DNA of 64,000 bases from Acetobacter sp. UBA5411 (GCF_002409645.1 NZ_DHNR01000009.1:33963-97962), one strand, 5' to 3'; shown: positions 52,707 through 62,124, counted from the first letter of the stretch. Translations and numbers: made by a program. The notes: generated by a model from the letters alone, not told the origin.

Positions 52707-54317
52707 TCAGGCGACGAGCGTCACGACCGCCCGAAGTCCATTCGGTTTGCGGTTGTGCAGCACCACATCGCCGCCCTGACCACGAATGATCGTTCGGGTG
52801 ATGGCCAGCCCCAGACCGGTGCCGCCGGTTTCCCTGTTACGGCTTTCCTCACCCCGCACGAACGCTTCGAACATCCGCTCCAGATCGTCTTTCGGCAAGC
52901 CGGGACCGTCATCCTCAACCGTTACGGTCACCCGGCCATTACGCGGCGGGCGGATAGTCACCATCGCGTTGCCACCGTAATTGACGGCGTTATTGATCAG
53001 GTTGGTGAAGGCCCGTTTCAGTCCCATCGGACGGCCTTTTGTCATCACCGTTCCATTGAAGTCGGCCAGAATGATCCGGTCGGCATCTGCCGGGCGACTC
53101 TCGGCAACATCGTCAACAACTGTTTGTAAGAGCGCGTGCAGATCCAGCGTGATCAGGGGTTCGCTGGCTGAGCTGTCCTTGCTGAATTCAAGTGTTGCTT
53201 CAACAAGGCTCATCAATTCATTGATATCATGAAGGAATTTATCCCTCATTTCATCGTCTTCAATGAACTCGGCCCGTAATTTCATCCGGGTGATAGGAGT
53301 CCGGAGATCATGACCGATCGCAGAAAGAATGCGCGTTCGTTCCGAAATGAACCGTCGGATACGGGTTGCCATCGCATTGAAGGCGGCTGCGGCCTGAGCC
53401 ACTTCCAGCGGTCCTTCCTCAGACAACGGAGGTGACGCGGCATCAGGCGCAAAAGCAGCGGCTGCGGCGGACAGTGTGCGGACCGGCAAAAGCAGGCGTC
53501 TGACGCCCCAGACAATCAGCAGGCCACTACCAACCGTCATCAGGCCGAGCGCCAGTGGGAAGGTTGCTGAGTTGAACGGATTGGGTGCAGACAGACGATA
53601 ACGAATGACCAGCCATCGCGCATCATTGGGCAACTGAAAAGCCAGTCCCCGGTAGCGTTTTCTGTGATCCGGCAGCCATGCCACACGCTTGGGCGGGAAG
53701 GGAAACAGCAGGTCTTTCAGGCGGCGCTGTTCAAGAGACGGTCCGAGGCATTGGGGATCGGCCGTATGCTGCGGTTCACCGTTGAAACTGCCGTCGGGCA
53801 CCTGATGTGTCAGGTCATGACAGAGTTCAGGAGGGCCACCGCCTCCTCCGCCGAATAAAGGTGCGTGAGCATCGTTGTGGAAGAAGTGCAATGCGAAAGG
53901 AGGAGGCCCAGGGTGCGGCCCTCCTGGTCCCGCCATGTCATCAAGCGGACTGTTCCTGAAACCTTCAGGGACGAAAAACAGCTTCTGGAACTCCAGCCAG
54001 CTTTCCTGCCGGACCATGTCCTTGTCCGGTGCATCAGCGAGGCGCACGGAAAAGCTGGACGGAGGATCCAGCTCCTGCAATTCCTGATCCCGTTCCGCAG
54101 GCGGGTCTTCCGCGACTGAACGATAGATCATCAGGGTGCGAAGCAGATCCTGATGCGCGACGAACCGTTCATGGAATGTGATTCTGTCCATGGTCTCGAC
54201 CACGAGCCCCATGACAGCCAGTCCCACGAAACCTACGGTCAGAAGCAGACTCATCCGTGCCGCAAGAGAGCGCGGCAGAAACCGGACGTACCAATTATGA
54301 GGAAAGTGTCGGTTCAC
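52707..54317 (-). CDS. Sensor histidine kinase (EnvZ-like, long periplasmic sensor)
   Basis: A 536-residue membrane kinase. TM1 is about residues 20-40. A roughly 200-residue periplasmic sensor includes a Gly/Pro/His-rich stretch (GPGGPHPGPPPF, then HFFHNDAHAPLFGGGGGGPP). TM2 (FPLALGLMTVGSGLLIVWG) is followed by HAMP. The H-box is ILSAIGHDLRTPITRMKLRAEF; the N-box LTNLINNAVNYGG; G-boxes VEDDGPGLP and GGTGLGLAITRTI. The His/Pro/Gly insert is unusual and could bind metal. It follows the response regulator by 30 bp on the same strand. Confidence 0.92.
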   Translation of the reverse strand: MNRHFPHNWYVRFLPRSLAARMSLLLTVGFVGLAVMGLVVETMDRITFHERFVAHQDLLRTLMIYRSVAEDPPAERDQELQELDPPSSFSVRLADAPDKDMVRQESWLEFQKLFFVPEGFRNSPLDDMAGPGGPHPGPPPFALHFFHNDAHAPLFGGGGGGPPELCHDLTHQVPDGSFNGEPQHTADPQCLGPSLEQRRLKDLLFPFPPKRVAWLPDHRKRYRGLAFQLPNDARWLVIRYRLSAPNPFNSATFPLALGLMTVGSGLLIVWGVRRLLLPVRTLSAAAAAFAPDAASPPLSEEGPLEVAQAAAAFNAMATRIRRFISERTRILSAIGHDLRTPITRMKLRAEFIEDDEMRDKFLHDINELMSLVEATLEFSKDSSASEPLITLDLHALLQTVVDDVAESRPADADRIILADFNGTVMTKGRPMGLKRAFTNLINNAVNYGGNAMVTIRPPRNGRVTVTVEDDGPGLPKDDLERMFEAFVRGEESRNRETGGTGLGLAITRTIIRGQGGDVVLHNRKPNGLRAVVTLVA

Positions 54318-54347
54318 AGCGTCCGTAACGCCGGCAGGTCCACCATA

Positions 54348-55064
54348 TCAGCGGCGCTCGACATCAGCGGCCAGCACGTAACCACCGCCGCGCACCGTCT
54401 TGATAAGCTGGGCATTGCGCCCGTCATCCTCGAGCTTGCGTCGCAGGCGGCTGACGGCCACGTCGATCGCCCGATCAAATGGGCCGGCCTGTCTGCCACG
54501 CAGAAGGTCAAGCAGCATGTCGCGGGTGAGTACCCGGTTGGGGCGCTCCAGAAGAGCCAGAAGCAGGTCGTATTCGCCACCCGTGAGGGAGACTTCAGCC
54601 CCATCCGGATTCAGCAGACGACGGCGGGCAAGTTCCAGTCGCCAGCCCGCAAAGAGGATTTCGCGCGCTTCAGTCGAGCCCTGTTCCTGACTTTCGCTGA
54701 CACGACGCAGCACGGCGCGGATACGGGCCAGCAGTTCCCGTGGGTTGAACGGCTTGGTAACATAGTCATCTGCGCCGAGTTCCAGACCGATGATGCGGTC
54801 CGTTTCCTCATTCATCGCTGTCAGCATGATGATCGGCACGTTGGCCTGACTGCGGAACCAGCGGGCGAGGTCCAGTCCCGACTCGCCGGGCAGCATCAGA
54901 TCGAGAACGATCAGATGATAATGGCCCTGTCCCCAGACACGTCTGGCTTCACGCCCGTCACGGACGCTGGTGACGCGCATCTGGTTGCGTTCAAGGAATT
55001 TTGACAGAAGATCGCGGATTTCGCGGTCATCATCAATGATCAGTATATGGGGAGTCTGCTCCAT
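54348..55064 (-). CDS. Response regulator, OmpR/PhoB family
   Basis: A 238-residue two-domain regulator from the ATG at 55062-55064, where the receiver begins (MEQTPHILIIDDDREIRDLLSKFL); the frame reaches 55199 but the extra part is unlike the family. The phospho-Asp is in LIVLDLMLPGESG; the conserved Lys in YVTKPFNPRELLARIRAVLRR. The C-terminal winged helix has the expected EYDLLLALLERPNRVLTRDMLLDLLRG and RAIDVAVSRLRRKLEDDGR. Partner of the kinase that follows. It is divergent from the PRC-barrel gene, which may be a target. Confidence 0.94.
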   Translation of the reverse strand: MEQTPHILIIDDDREIRDLLSKFLERNQMRVTSVRDGREARRVWGQGHYHLIVLDLMLPGESGLDLARWFRSQANVPIIMLTAMNEETDRIIGLELGADDYVTKPFNPRELLARIRAVLRRVSESQEQGSTEAREILFAGWRLELARRRLLNPDGAEVSLTGGEYDLLLALLERPNRVLTRDMLLDLLRGRQAGPFDRAIDVAVSRLRRKLEDDGRNAQLIKTVRGGGYVLAADVERR

Positions 55065-55231
55065 GAATCGTTTATAAAACAACAAAAGCCGCCTGTGCAG
55101 GCCATGTTGCACTCTGTTGCACTTCGGGATGTGTCGTACGATTTGACCGACAGGAACGAGAGGTCGATCATGTCCCAAGATCAGAGTTTCCACGGCCATC
55201 TTTCAAAACAAACGGACTGGAGAGCGATGTG

Positions 55232-55897
55232 ATGGATGGTTTCGGATCATGTGGTCCACGACTACGAGGCGCATTGCTCACAGCCAGTCTGGGCTGTGCC
55301 GTCGTATCCTCCCTGGTTGTGGTTTCCGTCGGTGCCTTAGCTCAGTCACAACCCGCTCACTCAATTTCAGAGAATCGCGACACGGTAACGGGCGACAATC
55401 CTGATCTGGATATTCCTGAAGCGCCTCCCGCAAAACCGACTTCAGACAGCACCCAACCTGATGTTGTTGCTGCCATCATCACAAATGAATCGCTCGGCAG
55501 TCTCATCGATCGGGATGTGCAGGCCGTCACAGGCGGCAACCTTGGCCATATTGTTGACGTTCTGATTGACGTTGATGGAGAGATGCAGGCGGTGGTGATC
55601 GATATCGGTGGATTTCTTGGCGTCGGCAACCGCCGTGTCGCCGTTGCCTCGGACCTGATTCAGGTCAGTCACAGCAATCCGCAGGCCCCCGTGATCATGC
55701 AGGTTTCTGCAGCAGTGATCCGGTCGGCTCCTGAATATAAAAGAGGGGACAGGACTGCGTCCGTCCTCACGGGTCCGCGCCTGCTGGCCTCAGGCCAGCC
55801 CGCTGGCCCCTCCACGTCCTCATCGACTGAGACGATTTCAGTGAAACCAGCCACCACTCCAGACCCATCCCCGCCAGCATCTTCTTCTGGCGAGTGA
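55232..55897 (+). CDS. Exported PRC-barrel domain protein
   Basis: A 221-residue protein from the ATG at 55232, seven bases after GGAGAG. A hydrophobic signal or anchor (LGCAVVSSLVVVSVGALAQS) is followed by a Ser/Pro/Asp-rich linker. A PRC-barrel then spans about residues 90-155 (NESLGSLIDRDVQAVTGGNLGHIVDVLIDVDGE, AVVIDIGGFLGVGNRRVAV). The tail is Pro/Ser/Thr-rich. Exported PRC-barrels are often linked to envelope stress or metal responses, but no function is established. It is divergent from the two-component genes. Confidence 0.78.
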   Translation: MDGFGSCGPRLRGALLTASLGCAVVSSLVVVSVGALAQSQPAHSISENRDTVTGDNPDLDIPEAPPAKPTSDSTQPDVVAAIITNESLGSLIDRDVQAVTGGNLGHIVDVLIDVDGEMQAVVIDIGGFLGVGNRRVAVASDLIQVSHSNPQAPVIMQVSAAVIRSAPEYKRGDRTASVLTGPRLLASGQPAGPSTSSSTETISVKPATTPDPSPPASSSGE

Positions 55898-55978
55898 GCG
55901 CGTGGCAGACGCACACACTTCTGTCTGCCGTGATCAATGCAACAGAAGACTGTCTGCTGCCAAAGGCAGGCTGACATC

Positions 55979-57232
55979 ATGAAAAAGCTCAAACCAAACA
56001 GCACGATGGGGCTGGATGGGGTCAGCTTTTTCGTCGCCAACCTTCAGGCCGCCTTTGGTCCGTTCGTCTCCGTCTATCTCACGGAACAGCACTGGACACA
56101 GGGAGAAATCGGCATTGCCCTGACGATCGGTTCCATCACGGCGATGGCCAGTCAGGTGCCCGCGGGCGCGCTTGTGGATGCTCTGCGGAACAAACGGCTG
56201 ATTGCCGAACTGTCCATCGTCGCCATCATCGCATCCTGCCTCATCATGGCGATCATGCCAGATCGTCTGCCAGTCGCGATTGCCGAGATTCTGCATGGTC
56301 TGGCGAGTTGCACGCTCAATCCGGCTATCAGCGCTTTGACGCTGGGCGTCGTCGCTGTGGCAATTGCCCGTGATCCGGACAAGGCGAAAAGCGCGCTGGG
56401 TATCCGCTTCGGACGTAACGCCAGCTTTGCTGCCGTCGGCAATGCCCTGTCTGCTGGCCTGATGGGAGCCGCAGGCTATTTCATTTCGTCGAGGGCGACG
56501 TTCTTTCTTGGAGCGCTCATGGCGGCTCCGGGTCTGATAGCCCTTCGCATGATCGAGCCAATCGGTACACCACTCGACCGAAGCGCTTCGGGGTTGGCGG
56601 AAGGCGAGAACCCTCAACAGGCAAAGGTGCGATCCTATCTCAGCCTTTTGAAAGAGCCGGGGCTGTTCGCTTTCGCACTGTGCGTCGTGTTCTTTCATCT
56701 TGCCAACGCTGCAATGCTGCCATTGGCGGCAGGCCAGATCACAAAAGATGCTGGCCATTCGGCCGAAATTATCATTGCGGCCTGCATTCTGGCGCCGCAG
56801 CTTCTGGGGGCAGCCCTGTCGCCGTGCATCGGGCGTTGGGCGGAAACTGTCGGACGGAAACCCGTGATGATTCTGACCTTCATGGCGCTTCCGCTGCGCG
56901 GCATTCTGTTGAGCTGCACATCCAATCCCTGGCTTGTCGTGCCCTTTCAGATGCTGGACGGAATCAGCTCGGCATCGTTCGGGGTCATGCTGCCTCTTGT
57001 GGCGGCCGACCTGACCCGGCGCACCGGACATTTCAACCTCTGCATGGGACTGCTCGGGCTTGCGATGGGGCTGGGCGCGAGTTTCAGCACGACGCTGGCG
57101 GGAGCCGTGGCCGATCACTCGCTTCGGTATGCGTTTCTGCTGCTGTCTGCCTCGGGAGGCGTCTGCCTGCTGCTGATTGTTTTTCTCATGAGGGAAACCC
57201 GCCTGAATAATCCGGGCATGCAGCAGGCCTGA
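55979..57232 (+). CDS. MFS transporter
   Basis: A 417-residue transporter from the ATG at 55979; the frame opens at 55937 without family features. Twelve segments are expected. DGVSFFVANLQAAFGPFVSVYLTEQHWTQGEIGIAL is the first loop and helices; SQVPAGALVDALRNKRLIAE is MFS motif A. GLGASFSTTLAGAVADHSLRYAFLLL is near the C-terminus. It resembles a group seen beside drug or metabolite exporters in Acetobacteraceae. Substrate unknown; convergent with lipB. Confidence 0.87.
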   Translation: MKKLKPNSTMGLDGVSFFVANLQAAFGPFVSVYLTEQHWTQGEIGIALTIGSITAMASQVPAGALVDALRNKRLIAELSIVAIIASCLIMAIMPDRLPVAIAEILHGLASCTLNPAISALTLGVVAVAIARDPDKAKSALGIRFGRNASFAAVGNALSAGLMGAAGYFISSRATFFLGALMAAPGLIALRMIEPIGTPLDRSASGLAEGENPQQAKVRSYLSLLKEPGLFAFALCVVFFHLANAAMLPLAAGQITKDAGHSAEIIIAACILAPQLLGAALSPCIGRWAETVGRKPVMILTFMALPLRGILLSCTSNPWLVVPFQMLDGISSASFGVMLPLVAADLTRRTGHFNLCMGLLGLAMGLGASFSTTLAGAVADHSLRYAFLLLSASGGVCLLLIVFLMRETRLNNPGMQQA

Positions 57233-57242
57233 ATTCCGGCCT

Positions 57243-58001
57243 TCAGGTTGCGATGAGCCTGTCCCATTCTTCCACCAGAATGGCGTCGACCTGTTCCATG
57301 CTGGCGGTCACACCGAGCTTTCGCAGGCTGGTGACGCCGAACTCTTTGATCCCACAGGGGACGATGCCGTCAAACGCAGACAGGTCTGGATCGACATTGA
57401 TCGAAATCCCGTGCCAGCTGACCCAGCGCGTTACCCTGACGCCAAGAGCCGCTATCTTGGCCTCCTCGCCAGTGCGGGCATCGACGACCCAGACGCCGAC
57501 ACGCCCCTCACGCCGCTCTCCCTTAACGCCGAGACGGGCCAGTGTTGCGATGATCCATTGTTCCAGAAACGAGACGTAAGCCCGCAGATCACGCTCAGGC
57601 ACAGGGCCGTGAGGGTGAGACAGATCCATCATCAGATAAGCGACGCGTTGTCCGGGGCCATGATACGTCCACTGGCCACCGCGTCCGGCAGGGTAGGTGG
57701 GGTATCCCCGTGGATTGAAGAGATCGGCTTCCTTTGCGGATGTGCCCGCCGTGAAGAGGGACGGGTGTTCAAGGAGCCAGATTCGCTCCTGTGCTCCGTT
57801 GGCGCGAATCTCCCGGACCGTTTCTTCCATGCGGGAAAGAGCGATCGGATAGGGGACGAGTTCGTTCGATTTTTCCCAGACGATTCCGTTGTCGGTCCGG
57901 AATTTTTCCGGGGCGACCCCACGTGGAATGGCCATATCGGCAATTAAATCAGGTTCTTTCTCACGAATCGTACATTCAGACATTGCAGCATTCTCAAGCA
58001 T
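57243..58001 (-). CDS. lipB: Lipoyl(octanoyl) transferase
   Basis: A 252-residue enzyme moving octanoyl groups from acyl carrier protein to lipoyl domains of 2-oxo-acid dehydrogenases. LLEHPSLFTAGTSA, GRGGQWTYHGPGQRVAYLMMDL and KIAALGVRVTRWVSWHGISINV (catalytic Lys) are present; the catalytic Cys is in FDGIVPCGIKEFGVTSL. A slightly long N-terminus; the ATG at 57981-57983 is another possible start. Convergent with the MFS gene. Confidence 0.94.
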   Translation of the reverse strand: MLENAAMSECTIREKEPDLIADMAIPRGVAPEKFRTDNGIVWEKSNELVPYPIALSRMEETVREIRANGAQERIWLLEHPSLFTAGTSAKEADLFNPRGYPTYPAGRGGQWTYHGPGQRVAYLMMDLSHPHGPVPERDLRAYVSFLEQWIIATLARLGVKGERREGRVGVWVVDARTGEEAKIAALGVRVTRWVSWHGISINVDPDLSAFDGIVPCGIKEFGVTSLRKLGVTASMEQVDAILVEEWDRLIAT

Positions 58002-58059
58002 CAGTTATACGCCCCTCCAACTTCAACCGGTATCACTCAAATGAGACTGGTTGTCACGG

Positions 58060-58145
58060 GCGGCCGTGGCGGAATGGTAGACGCGCAAGCTTGAGGTGCT
58101 TGTGGGGGAAACCCTGTGGAAGTTCGAGTCTTCTCGGCCGCACCA
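58060..58145 (+). tRNA. tRNA-Leu (anticodon GAG)
   Basis: The acceptor stem pairs GCGGCCG (58060-58066) with CGGCCGC (58135-58141), followed by the discriminator A and encoded CCA to 58145. The anticodon stem CAAGC/GCTTG encloses loop TTGAGGT with anticodon GAG at 58093-58095. A long variable arm (GTGGGGGAAACCCTGTGG region) marks a class II tRNA, and GTTCGAGTC is the T-loop. A terminator follows directly. Reads CUC/CUU codons. Confidence 0.97.
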
Positions 58146-58150
58146 AAGTT

Positions 58151-58170
58151 ACCCTGAAACTCAGGGTTTT
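58151..58170 (+). terminator. Rho-independent terminator of tRNA-Leu
   Basis: A 7-bp perfect stem, ACCCTGA at 58151-58157 and TCAGGGT at 58161-58167, with a three-base loop and a short T-run. It starts five bases after the tRNA CCA end. Confidence 0.75.
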
Positions 58171-58388
58171 ACTTTTCAAAAAAAAGACAGTGATGTAAAT
58201 CAAACCACCCTGCAGAAAATGCGGGGGTGGTCTGTCTTTGTTTTTGTTAATTATTTTCGTTTTGCCCCGTTTTTAACAGACTTCTGCACTAGAACAGAGT
58301 GGCGAGACCGATTTAGTGTCTCCAACATCTGGGCGCGGGAGGTCTGCTCGTGTGCCCTGTTCCGTAGCATGGATAAAGGTACTACTTC

Positions 58389-59267
58389 GTGATCAAGCCT
58401 TTACGTAAAGCAGTTCTTCCGGTTGCCGGACTTGGAACAAGATTCCTTCCCGCCACCAAAGCCATGCCGAAAGAGATGCTGCCTGTCGTGGACAAGCCGT
58501 TGATCCAGTACGCGATCGACGAGGCCCGCGCTGCAGGCATCGAAGAAATTTGCCTCATCACGGGGCGCGGCAAAGATTCCCTTATCGATTATTTCGATGT
58601 TGCTTTTGAGCTCGAGCACACGCTCCGTGAGCGCAACAAGCTCGATGCCCTGAAAGCTCTTGAGCAAAGCAGCATCGAAGCCGGCTCACTGATTGCTGTT
58701 CGTCAGCAGGAGCCTCTGGGCCTTGGCCACGCCATCTGGTGCGCCCGCAGCTTTATTGGTGATGACCCGTTTGCCATTCTCCTTCCGGATGATGTCGTGC
58801 AGGGAAAAGTGGCCTGCATGAAGCAGCTCGCTGATGCATATTACGCAACAGGCGGCAGTGTGGTTGCGGTGGAAGAAGTTCCCCGTGAGCAGACCAATCG
58901 TTACGGCATCCTGAAACCAGGGAAGGACGACGGTAAGCTGGTCGAAATCACCGGTCTGGTTGAAAAGCCGAAGCCGGAAGATGCACCGTCGAACCTCTCC
59001 ATCATCGGACGCTATGTCCTGACCCCGGAGATCATGCCGTTCCTGTCTCTCCTTGAAAAAGGGGCTGGCGGTGAAGTGCAGCTGACGGACGCCATGGCAA
59101 AGACCCTCGGCAAGACGCCGTTCCATGGTCTGCGTTATGAAGGCACCCGATTCGACTGCGGTAACAAGATCGGCTTCCTCGAAGCCCAGATCGCCTTTGC
59201 TCTTGAGCGTCCTGAACTCGCGCCGGATGTGAAGACGTTCCTCAAAAAATATACGGGAGCCGTCTGA
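58389..59267 (+). CDS. galU: UTP-glucose-1-phosphate uridylyltransferase
   Basis: A 292-residue enzyme making UDP-glucose, the donor for cellulose, other surface glycans and lipopolysaccharide. The nucleotide-binding motif is VAGLGTRFLPATKAMPKEMLPVVDKPLIQYA. EEICLITGRGKDSLIDYFD, GLGHAIWCARSFIGDDPFAILLPDD and RFDCGNKIGFLEA are further GalU signatures. GTG start. One base separates its stop from the mutase start, so the pair supplies UDP-glucose and hexose phosphates together. Confidence 0.96.
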   Translation: MIKPLRKAVLPVAGLGTRFLPATKAMPKEMLPVVDKPLIQYAIDEARAAGIEEICLITGRGKDSLIDYFDVAFELEHTLRERNKLDALKALEQSSIEAGSLIAVRQQEPLGLGHAIWCARSFIGDDPFAILLPDDVVQGKVACMKQLADAYYATGGSVVAVEEVPREQTNRYGILKPGKDDGKLVEITGLVEKPKPEDAPSNLSIIGRYVLTPEIMPFLSLLEKGAGGEVQLTDAMAKTLGKTPFHGLRYEGTRFDCGNKIGFLEAQIAFALERPELAPDVKTFLKKYTGAV

Positions 59268-59268
59268 T

Positions 59269-60678
59269 ATGAGCTTCAAGCATACTTTCGAGCAGACCAG
59301 TCTGCGTGAATATGACATCCGCGGTATCGTCGGTAAGACACTGAGTGTCGAAGACGCATTCGCTATCGGCCGCACCTTCGCCAGCATCGTTCTGAAGAAC
59401 GGCGGCAAGACGGTCGTGATCGGTTATGACGGTCGCGTGTCCTCGCCTTCTCTGGAAGAGGCGCTGGTCAACGGTGCGGTCGCTTCCGGTGCTGATGTGA
59501 TCCGTATCGGCCGTGGTCCGACCCCGATGCTGTATTTCGCATCCGTCACGCTTAAGGCGGACGGCGCGATCATGGTCACGGGCAGCCACAACCCGGCCAA
59601 CTACAACGGCTTCAAGATGATGCTGGCCAACAAGCCGTTCTTCGGTGAGCAGATCAAGCATCTCGGCCATCTGGCACGCGAAGGCGAAGTCGTTCCCGAA
59701 ACAAAGGGCACGGTGAAAACCGTCGATATCAAGAAAGAGTATATCGAACGCCTTCTGAAGGATTACGACGGCGGCGACCGCAAGCTGAAGGTTGTCTGGG
59801 ACAACGGCAACAGCGTGGCTGGCGACATCCTGCCGGCCCTGCTCGACAAGCTGCCGGGTGAGCACATCATCCTGAACGGCGAAGTCGATGGTACGTTCCC
59901 TGCTCACCATCCGGACCCGACGGTTGCGAAGAACCTCGAGCAGATCATCGCTTCGGTCAAAGAGAACAAGGCCGACCTCGGTATTGCCTTCGACGGCGAC
60001 GCGGATCGTATCGGGCTTGTGGACGACAAGGGCGGCATCCTCTGGGGTGACCAGATCCTCGTTCTGCTGGCGCGTGACGTTCTGAAGAACCATCCCGGCG
60101 GCACGATCATCGCCGACGTGAAGGCATCTCAGGTTCTGTTCGACGAAGTGAAGAAGGCCGGTGGTGAGCCGCTGATGTGGCGCACAGGTCATTCGCTCAT
60201 CAAGTCGAAGATGGCCGAGACGAAGTCCCCGCTGGCTGGGGAGATGTCGGGGCACATCTTCTTCGCCGACAAGTGGTACGGCTTTGACGATGCGATCTAC
60301 GCCGCCATCCGCGTGCTGGGCATCGTCGCCCGCATGAAGGAGCCGCTGTCTGCGTTCCGCGAGGCTCTGCCGCAGACGATCTCCACCCCGGAAATCCGCT
60401 TTGACTGCGACGATCTGCGCAAGTTCAAGGTGATCGAGGAAGTGGCCGAGCGTCTCCGCAAGGATGGTGCTGATGTTTCCGAGATCGACGGCGTGCGCGT
60501 GAACACACCGGACGGCTGGTGGCTGCTCCGTGCGTCCAACACGCAGGCTGTTCTGGTGGCGCGTTGCGAAGGCAAGAGCGAAGCCGGTCTGGACAACCTC
60601 AAGGCAGCGCTGACGCGCCAGCTTGAGATGTCGGGTCTGGAAAAGCCTGACTTCTCGGGTGACAACGCCGGTCACTGA
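59269..60678 (+). CDS. Phosphomannomutase/phosphoglucomutase
   Basis: A 469-residue alpha-D-phosphohexomutase that interconverts 1- and 6-phosphates of mannose or glucose. The active Ser is in IMVTGSHNPANYNGFKM; the metal loop is LGIAFDGDADRIGLVDDKG; the sugar loop GEMSGHIFFADKWYGFDDAIYA; the phosphate-binding RASNTQAVLVARCEGKSE. It fits AlgC/ManB-type PMM/PGM. It follows galU by one base and would make glucose- or mannose-1-phosphate for nucleotide sugars. Codon use is strongly biased, suggesting high expression. Confidence 0.94.
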   Translation: MSFKHTFEQTSLREYDIRGIVGKTLSVEDAFAIGRTFASIVLKNGGKTVVIGYDGRVSSPSLEEALVNGAVASGADVIRIGRGPTPMLYFASVTLKADGAIMVTGSHNPANYNGFKMMLANKPFFGEQIKHLGHLAREGEVVPETKGTVKTVDIKKEYIERLLKDYDGGDRKLKVVWDNGNSVAGDILPALLDKLPGEHIILNGEVDGTFPAHHPDPTVAKNLEQIIASVKENKADLGIAFDGDADRIGLVDDKGGILWGDQILVLLARDVLKNHPGGTIIADVKASQVLFDEVKKAGGEPLMWRTGHSLIKSKMAETKSPLAGEMSGHIFFADKWYGFDDAIYAAIRVLGIVARMKEPLSAFREALPQTISTPEIRFDCDDLRKFKVIEEVAERLRKDGADVSEIDGVRVNTPDGWWLLRASNTQAVLVARCEGKSEAGLDNLKAALTRQLEMSGLEKPDFSGDNAGH

Positions 60679-60690
60679 TCAGGAAAAGGG

Positions 60691-60879
60691 GTGAAACGTG
60701 TGACGGATGATGCGTTTCACTCCTTTCTGGAGCCGGGCCAGTGGGTCCGGCATCCCGATCACCCCGAATGGGGCGACGGGCAGGTGCAGTCGGCCATCTC
60801 CCACAGGGTGACTGTCAATTTTCTGCATATGGGCAAGGTGGTTCTTGATGCCCGTATCGTGACGCTTGTCGTCATTTAA
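60691..60879 (+). CDS. DUF3553 small protein
   Basis: A 62-residue protein matching DUF3553: PGQWVRHPDHPEWGDGQVQS and RVTVNFLHMGKVVLDAR, a small SH3-like beta barrel. It begins with GTG 12 bp after the mutase (a second in-frame GTG at 60700 is possible). The fold resembles the nucleic-acid- or RNA-polymerase-interacting barrels of UvrD/CarD-type proteins, but no role is known. Confidence 0.85.
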   Translation: MKRVTDDAFHSFLEPGQWVRHPDHPEWGDGQVQSAISHRVTVNFLHMGKVVLDARIVTLVVI

Positions 60880-60978
60880 GCTGATTTTCCGCGCTCATGC
60901 CCTGTGTGCCATGCACATCAGGCTGTCCCGCAAGGAGTTTCGCTTTCCAGCAGGCACGTGCGGGTTTATACAGGACCT

Positions 60979-61998
60979 ATGCAGTCCAGTTTAATCGACA
61001 TTCAGGGCCGAAAAATCTCCTATCTCCGTGTTTCGGTGACAGATCGCTGCGACATGCGCTGTGTGTACTGCATGTCGGAAAACATGGAGTTTCTGCCGCG
61101 TCCTGAGGTTCTGACATATGAGGAACTGGAACGGCTGTGTGCAGTCTTCATGCAACACGGCGTTCGCCGGATCCGCCTGACAGGCGGAGAACCTCTGGTC
61201 AGACGCGATATTGGCGACTTTCTGCTCTCACTTGGGCGACGGATTCAGCCCGACGCCGCCACGCCAGGACTGGATGAACTGACGCTGACAACCAATGGCA
61301 GCCAGTTGCGCCGTTATGCTGACACGTTGGTGAAGGCAGGGGTTCGCAGGGTTAACGTCAGTCTGGACTCTCTGAAGCCTGAGCGTTTTTCCGCAATCAC
61401 CCGGCGCGGTGACCTGCGTCAGACACTGGATGGTGTTCGTGCCGCCCGTGATGCAGGACTGGCTGTCCGCATCAACACTGTCGCAATGAAGGGGATCAAC
61501 GACGATGAGTTTGATGATCTGATCGCTTGGTGCGGTGAAATCGGCGCTGATCTGTGTCTGATCGAGACGATGCCGATGGGCGAAACTGGCGAAGATCGTC
61601 GTGCTCAGTATCTTCCGCTCCATGCGATCAGGCTCAGCCTTCAGAAACGATGGACCTTCGAAGCTGCAAATGGCGCTGGTGGCGCTGGGCCGGCGCGTTA
61701 TGTGCGGGTTGCGGAAACAGGACAGAAACTGGGCTTCATCACGCCGCTGAGTCACAATTTCTGCGACAGCTGTAATCGTGTGCGCCTGTCCTGCTCGGGG
61801 CTGCTCTATACATGCCTTGGATCAGACAATGCAGTGGACCTGCGTGCCATTCTGCGGAGCGGCGGAAGTGATGAGGACATTCTCAGGGCGATCGATCTCA
61901 GTCTTGCCCGCAAACCTTTACGCCATGATTTTCTAATCCCGGATAATGACGCAGACGTGCAGGGACCTGCCCGTCTGATGAGTGTTACTGGCGGATAA
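60979..61998 (+). CDS. moaA: GTP 3',8-cyclase MoaA
   Basis: A 339-residue radical-SAM enzyme for the first step of molybdenum cofactor synthesis. The start ATG at 60979 precedes SSLIDIQGRKISYLRVSVTDRC; the frame extends to 60904 without conserved sequence. The SAM cluster is CDMRCVYC, the second cluster CDSCNRVRLSCSGLLYTC, and the protein ends in the required Gly-Gly. RIRLTGGEPLVRRDI is the GGEP motif. The product feeds molybdenum-dependent dehydrogenases typical of acetic acid bacteria. Confidence 0.96.
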   Translation: MQSSLIDIQGRKISYLRVSVTDRCDMRCVYCMSENMEFLPRPEVLTYEELERLCAVFMQHGVRRIRLTGGEPLVRRDIGDFLLSLGRRIQPDAATPGLDELTLTTNGSQLRRYADTLVKAGVRRVNVSLDSLKPERFSAITRRGDLRQTLDGVRAARDAGLAVRINTVAMKGINDDEFDDLIAWCGEIGADLCLIETMPMGETGEDRRAQYLPLHAIRLSLQKRWTFEAANGAGGAGPARYVRVAETGQKLGFITPLSHNFCDSCNRVRLSCSGLLYTCLGSDNAVDLRAILRSGGSDEDILRAIDLSLARKPLRHDFLIPDNDADVQGPARLMSVTGG

Positions 61999-62124
61999 AT
62001 CAATCAGACTGTTGACGTATGCCGAACACGCACAGAGATTGGGTGCGAACGGCATTTTCACGGAATTGGTGATTTTTCAACATATTCCGTGCCTCATGCC
62101 GTGATGTACAATATGAGGCAGGAA

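Noticed and set aside
55904..55929. Hairpin GGCAGAC...GTCTGCC after the PRC-barrel gene as a terminator
   Set aside because: Only 7 bp with a 12-base loop and no T-run; too weak to list.
55937..57118. Very long minus-strand frame opposite the MFS gene
   Set aside because: Rich in Arg, His, Gln and Asp with no fold-like pattern, as expected for the antisense frame of a GC-rich membrane-protein gene; the plus strand has clear MFS motifs.
59242..60675. Long minus-strand frame covering the mutase gene
   Set aside because: Antisense shadow of a strongly codon-biased gene; the plus strand carries all phosphohexomutase motifs.
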